Below, piece after piece: positions 62,477 through 64,000 of a stretch of 64,000 nucleotides of DNA (position 1 is the stretch's first letter; each line of letters begins with the position of its first letter). Origin of the DNA: Bacillus sp. FJAT-49711 (GTDB taxonomy: Bacteria > Bacillota > Bacilli > Bacillales > Bacillaceae_C); the NCBI RefSeq assembly GCF_018343715.1, contig NZ_JAGYPL010000001.1:682001-746000 (forward strand), given 5' to 3'. The notes beneath the pieces were generated by a model. The model saw nothing but the letters and a program-made list of their open reading frames with translations. It was not told where the DNA came from and searched no databases. Position numbers and translations under genes: made by a program.

Positions 62477-64000
62477 TTATTTATAGCTTTTTTCTAGTTC
62501 ATCAATTAATGATCCGACATACGCTACTGCTTTTTTAATTGCATCTGGTTTAGACATATCAACCCCAGATATTTTAATAAGATCAAGAGGCTTTAATGTT
62601 CCACCTGCTTTTAACAGATCAAGCCAGCGATCAACGGCTGGTTGGCCTTCTTCCTTAATCATTTCGGCTGCAGCGGTTGCAACTGTTAATCCTGCTGAAT
62701 AAGTGTAAGGATACAATCCCATATAATAATGTGGCTGTCTCATCCATGTAAGACTAGCACCTTCATCGATTTCGACCGTATCTCCCCAGAATTCTTTTAA
62801 TACATTTCCTTTTTGTTCACATAAAACACTTGCAGTAAGAGGAGTTCCGCTTTCTGCTAATGAATAGACTCTACGTTGGAATTCAGCTTCCAACAGATGT
62901 GTGACAAAGTTATGGTAATATGTTCCAAGCAATTGCAGTATAACCCAACGTTTCATACGTGGATCATCGGCTTTAGATAATATATGCTCTCCAAGAATTA
63001 GCTCATTAATCGTAGATGGGGCTTCGATACAATACATGGAAGGGCGCGTATTGATTAAGTCTTGATTGCGTCCCGCCATATAAAAATGGCCTGCGTGGCC
63101 AAGCTCATGAGCTAAAATAAAGGCACCTCTCATTGTATCAGTCCATGTCATTAAAATATATGGATGGACTCCGTATGGACTTGAGCAGAAAGCACCTGTA
63201 GATTTACCAATATTATCTGCTAAATCCACCCATCGTTCAGTAAGTGCTTTCTTCATGGCTTCACTGTATTCCTCACCCATTATAGATAATGCAGATAATA
63301 TCGTTTCTGAAGCCTCTTCATATGTTGTACTAGGATTGAATTCCGGATCAAGTGGTGCTTTTAAATCACAAAATTTCATAGAATCCAAATTCAATACTTC
63401 TTTTTTCAGCTTTGCAAATCTGCGCATATGCGGAGCAAGTTCTTTTTGTATAATATCTAATTGATTATGATACATCTCTAATGAAACTTGTTGTGGCGCA
63501 AGCAGCATATGTGTTACTGATTCATAATTGCGTAGACGCGACATTGAAACTTGTTTTTTTACTTCAGTAGCATAGTTTGCACCAAATGTGTTTTTATATT
63601 GTTTTAATGTATTAACAAAAGAATCATAAGCTTTTCTTCGCAAATCTGTATCCGGAACGAGTTCATAGCGATCCTCAAATAAAGCGAATGACATTGGCAG
63701 CTCTTTTCCATTTTCATCGTGAATCGAATCAAACTGCATATCAGAAGACTTACTGAATTGATATATTGTATAGGGGGCATCTAATACTTCTCCCAGTGAT
63801 GCTAAAGCTTTTTCTGTATCAGGAGAAAGTTTATATGGTTTTTTTTCAAGTATATCCGATAAGTATTTAGAATACTTTTTTAAATCTTTATTTTCACTTA
63901 AATATGTATCAACTGTACCATCAGGCAAGTCCAATATTTCAGATTGAATAAAAGATAAATCCGCATTTACTTTGGAGAGCATACTAGCAACTTTAGATGA
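62477..64000 (-). CDS. pepF: Oligoendopeptidase F, C-terminal part
   Basis: 507 codons are visible and the frame stays open at the right edge, so the true start lies beyond the window; family length is about 600. The zinc motif HELGHAGHFY sits in AFILAHELGHAGHF (about 150 residues before the end), with EAPSTINELILGEH downstream giving the third ligand Glu. It is an M3-type peptidase that cuts oligopeptides in the cytoplasm. The Met at 63982 is internal. The terminal YVGSLIDELEKSY matches the family end. Confidence 0.95.
   Translation of the reverse strand, partial: SSKVASMLSKVNADLSFIQSEILDLPDGTVDTYLSENKDLKKYSKYLSDILEKKPYKLSPDTEKALASLGEVLDAPYTIYQFSKSSDMQFDSIHDENGKELPMSFALFEDRYELVPDTDLRRKAYDSFVNTLKQYKNTFGANYATEVKKQVSMSRLRNYESVTHMLLAPQQVSLEMYHNQLDIIQKELAPHMRRFAKLKKEVLNLDSMKFCDLKAPLDPEFNPSTTYEEASETILSALSIMGEEYSEAMKKALTERWVDLADNIGKSTGAFCSSPYGVHPYILMTWTDTMRGAFILAHELGHAGHFYMAGRNQDLINTRPSMYCIEAPSTINELILGEHILSKADDPRMKRWVILQLLGTYYHNFVTHLLEAEFQRRVYSLAESGTPLTASVLCEQKGNVLKEFWGDTVEIDEGASLTWMRQPHYYMGLYPYTYSAGLTVATAAAEMIKEEGQPAVDRWLDLLKAGGTLKPLDLIKISGVDMSKPDAIKKAVAYVGSLIDELEKSYK

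Noticed and set aside
62332-62538. 68-codon plus-strand frame between trhO and pepF
   Set aside because: No family features, no terminator, and its end overlaps the pepF 3' end on the other strand.
1-64000. CRISPR array, prophage or insertion sequence
   Set aside because: No regularly spaced identical repeats, no phage structural genes and no transposase frame were seen on either strand.

Overview
The window is AT-rich chromosomal DNA from an endospore-forming member of the Bacillaceae (Bacillus in the broad sense). Many genes are ones I recognise from Bacillus subtilis (cspD, mntR, brxA, ypjP, thyA-dfrA, ypmR-ypmS, msrA-msrB, yozE, yozD, deoD, yodJ, ctpA, odhAB, yojNO, rok). There are also sporulation-type genes: a YjcZ-like peptide, an Sda-like kinase inhibitor and a small heat-shock/GerT-like protein. 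AGGAGG-type ribosome binding sites, frequent TTG and GTG starts, and U-tailed hairpin terminators fit Firmicutes. I see no prophage, complete insertion sequence, CRISPR array, rRNA or complete tRNA. The genus cannot be fixed from the sequence alone.

Layout. 0-7.3 kb: end of an RNase H-like gene, small zinc protein, cold-shock gene, mntR, fhs, an ABC-F ATPase, cvfC/ypgR and brxA. 7.4-16.3 kb: a 23-residue membrane peptide gene, ypjP, a secreted HELAH metalloprotease (M34/PPEP type), thyA-dfrA, a hemolysin III-type membrane protein, degV, ypmR-ypmS, msrA-msrB, yjcZ-like, yozE and yozD. 16.6-28.7 kb: deoD, yodJ, ctpA, a CAP-domain exoprotein, a MATE pump, a GNAT enzyme with a tRNA-like leader, a DUF4870 protein, a tubby-like protein, divergent ligD and ku (two-component end joining), and a second cold-shock gene with a long structured leader. 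28.9-33 kb: a class I ribonucleotide reductase operon (alpha, flavodoxin, beta) behind two NrdR boxes, a cobalamin riboswitch and a terminator. 33.3-37.3 kb: corA, glyoxalase-like, MFS, MOSC and Hsp20-like genes. 37.8-47.5 kb: odhAB, DUF2935, sda-like, a decayed gene, rok and yojNO. 47.7-50.3 kb: a TPM-domain protein, moeA and mobB.

50.2-58.3 kb is the most interesting block. It is a divergent gene set matching the flavin-based extracellular electron transfer (FLEET) locus known from Listeria: eetB-eetA-ndh2 on the minus strand, and pplA, fmnB (ApbE) and a second-type ecfA1-ecfA2-ecfT on the plus strand. The expected logic is that Ndh2 passes NADH electrons to quinone, EetA/EetB relay them outward, the ECF module helps move flavin out, FmnB attaches FMN covalently, and the doubly flavinylated lipoprotein PplA carries electrons to outside acceptors. 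The shared ndh2-pplA intergenic region holds five copies of a TTGTGAA-N4-TTCACAA-like sequence, which suggests redox (Rex) or Fnr/CRP-family control. Dedicated quinone genes (dmkA, dmkB) and a RibU-type substrate subunit are not in the window. The rest (58.4-64 kb) holds an Fsr-type MFS pump, a YitT/DUF2179 protein, trhO and the 3' part of pepF.

The intergenic spaces carry three families of short dispersed repeats. One, about 85-105 bp with four copies in the first 15.5 kb, I do not recognise.
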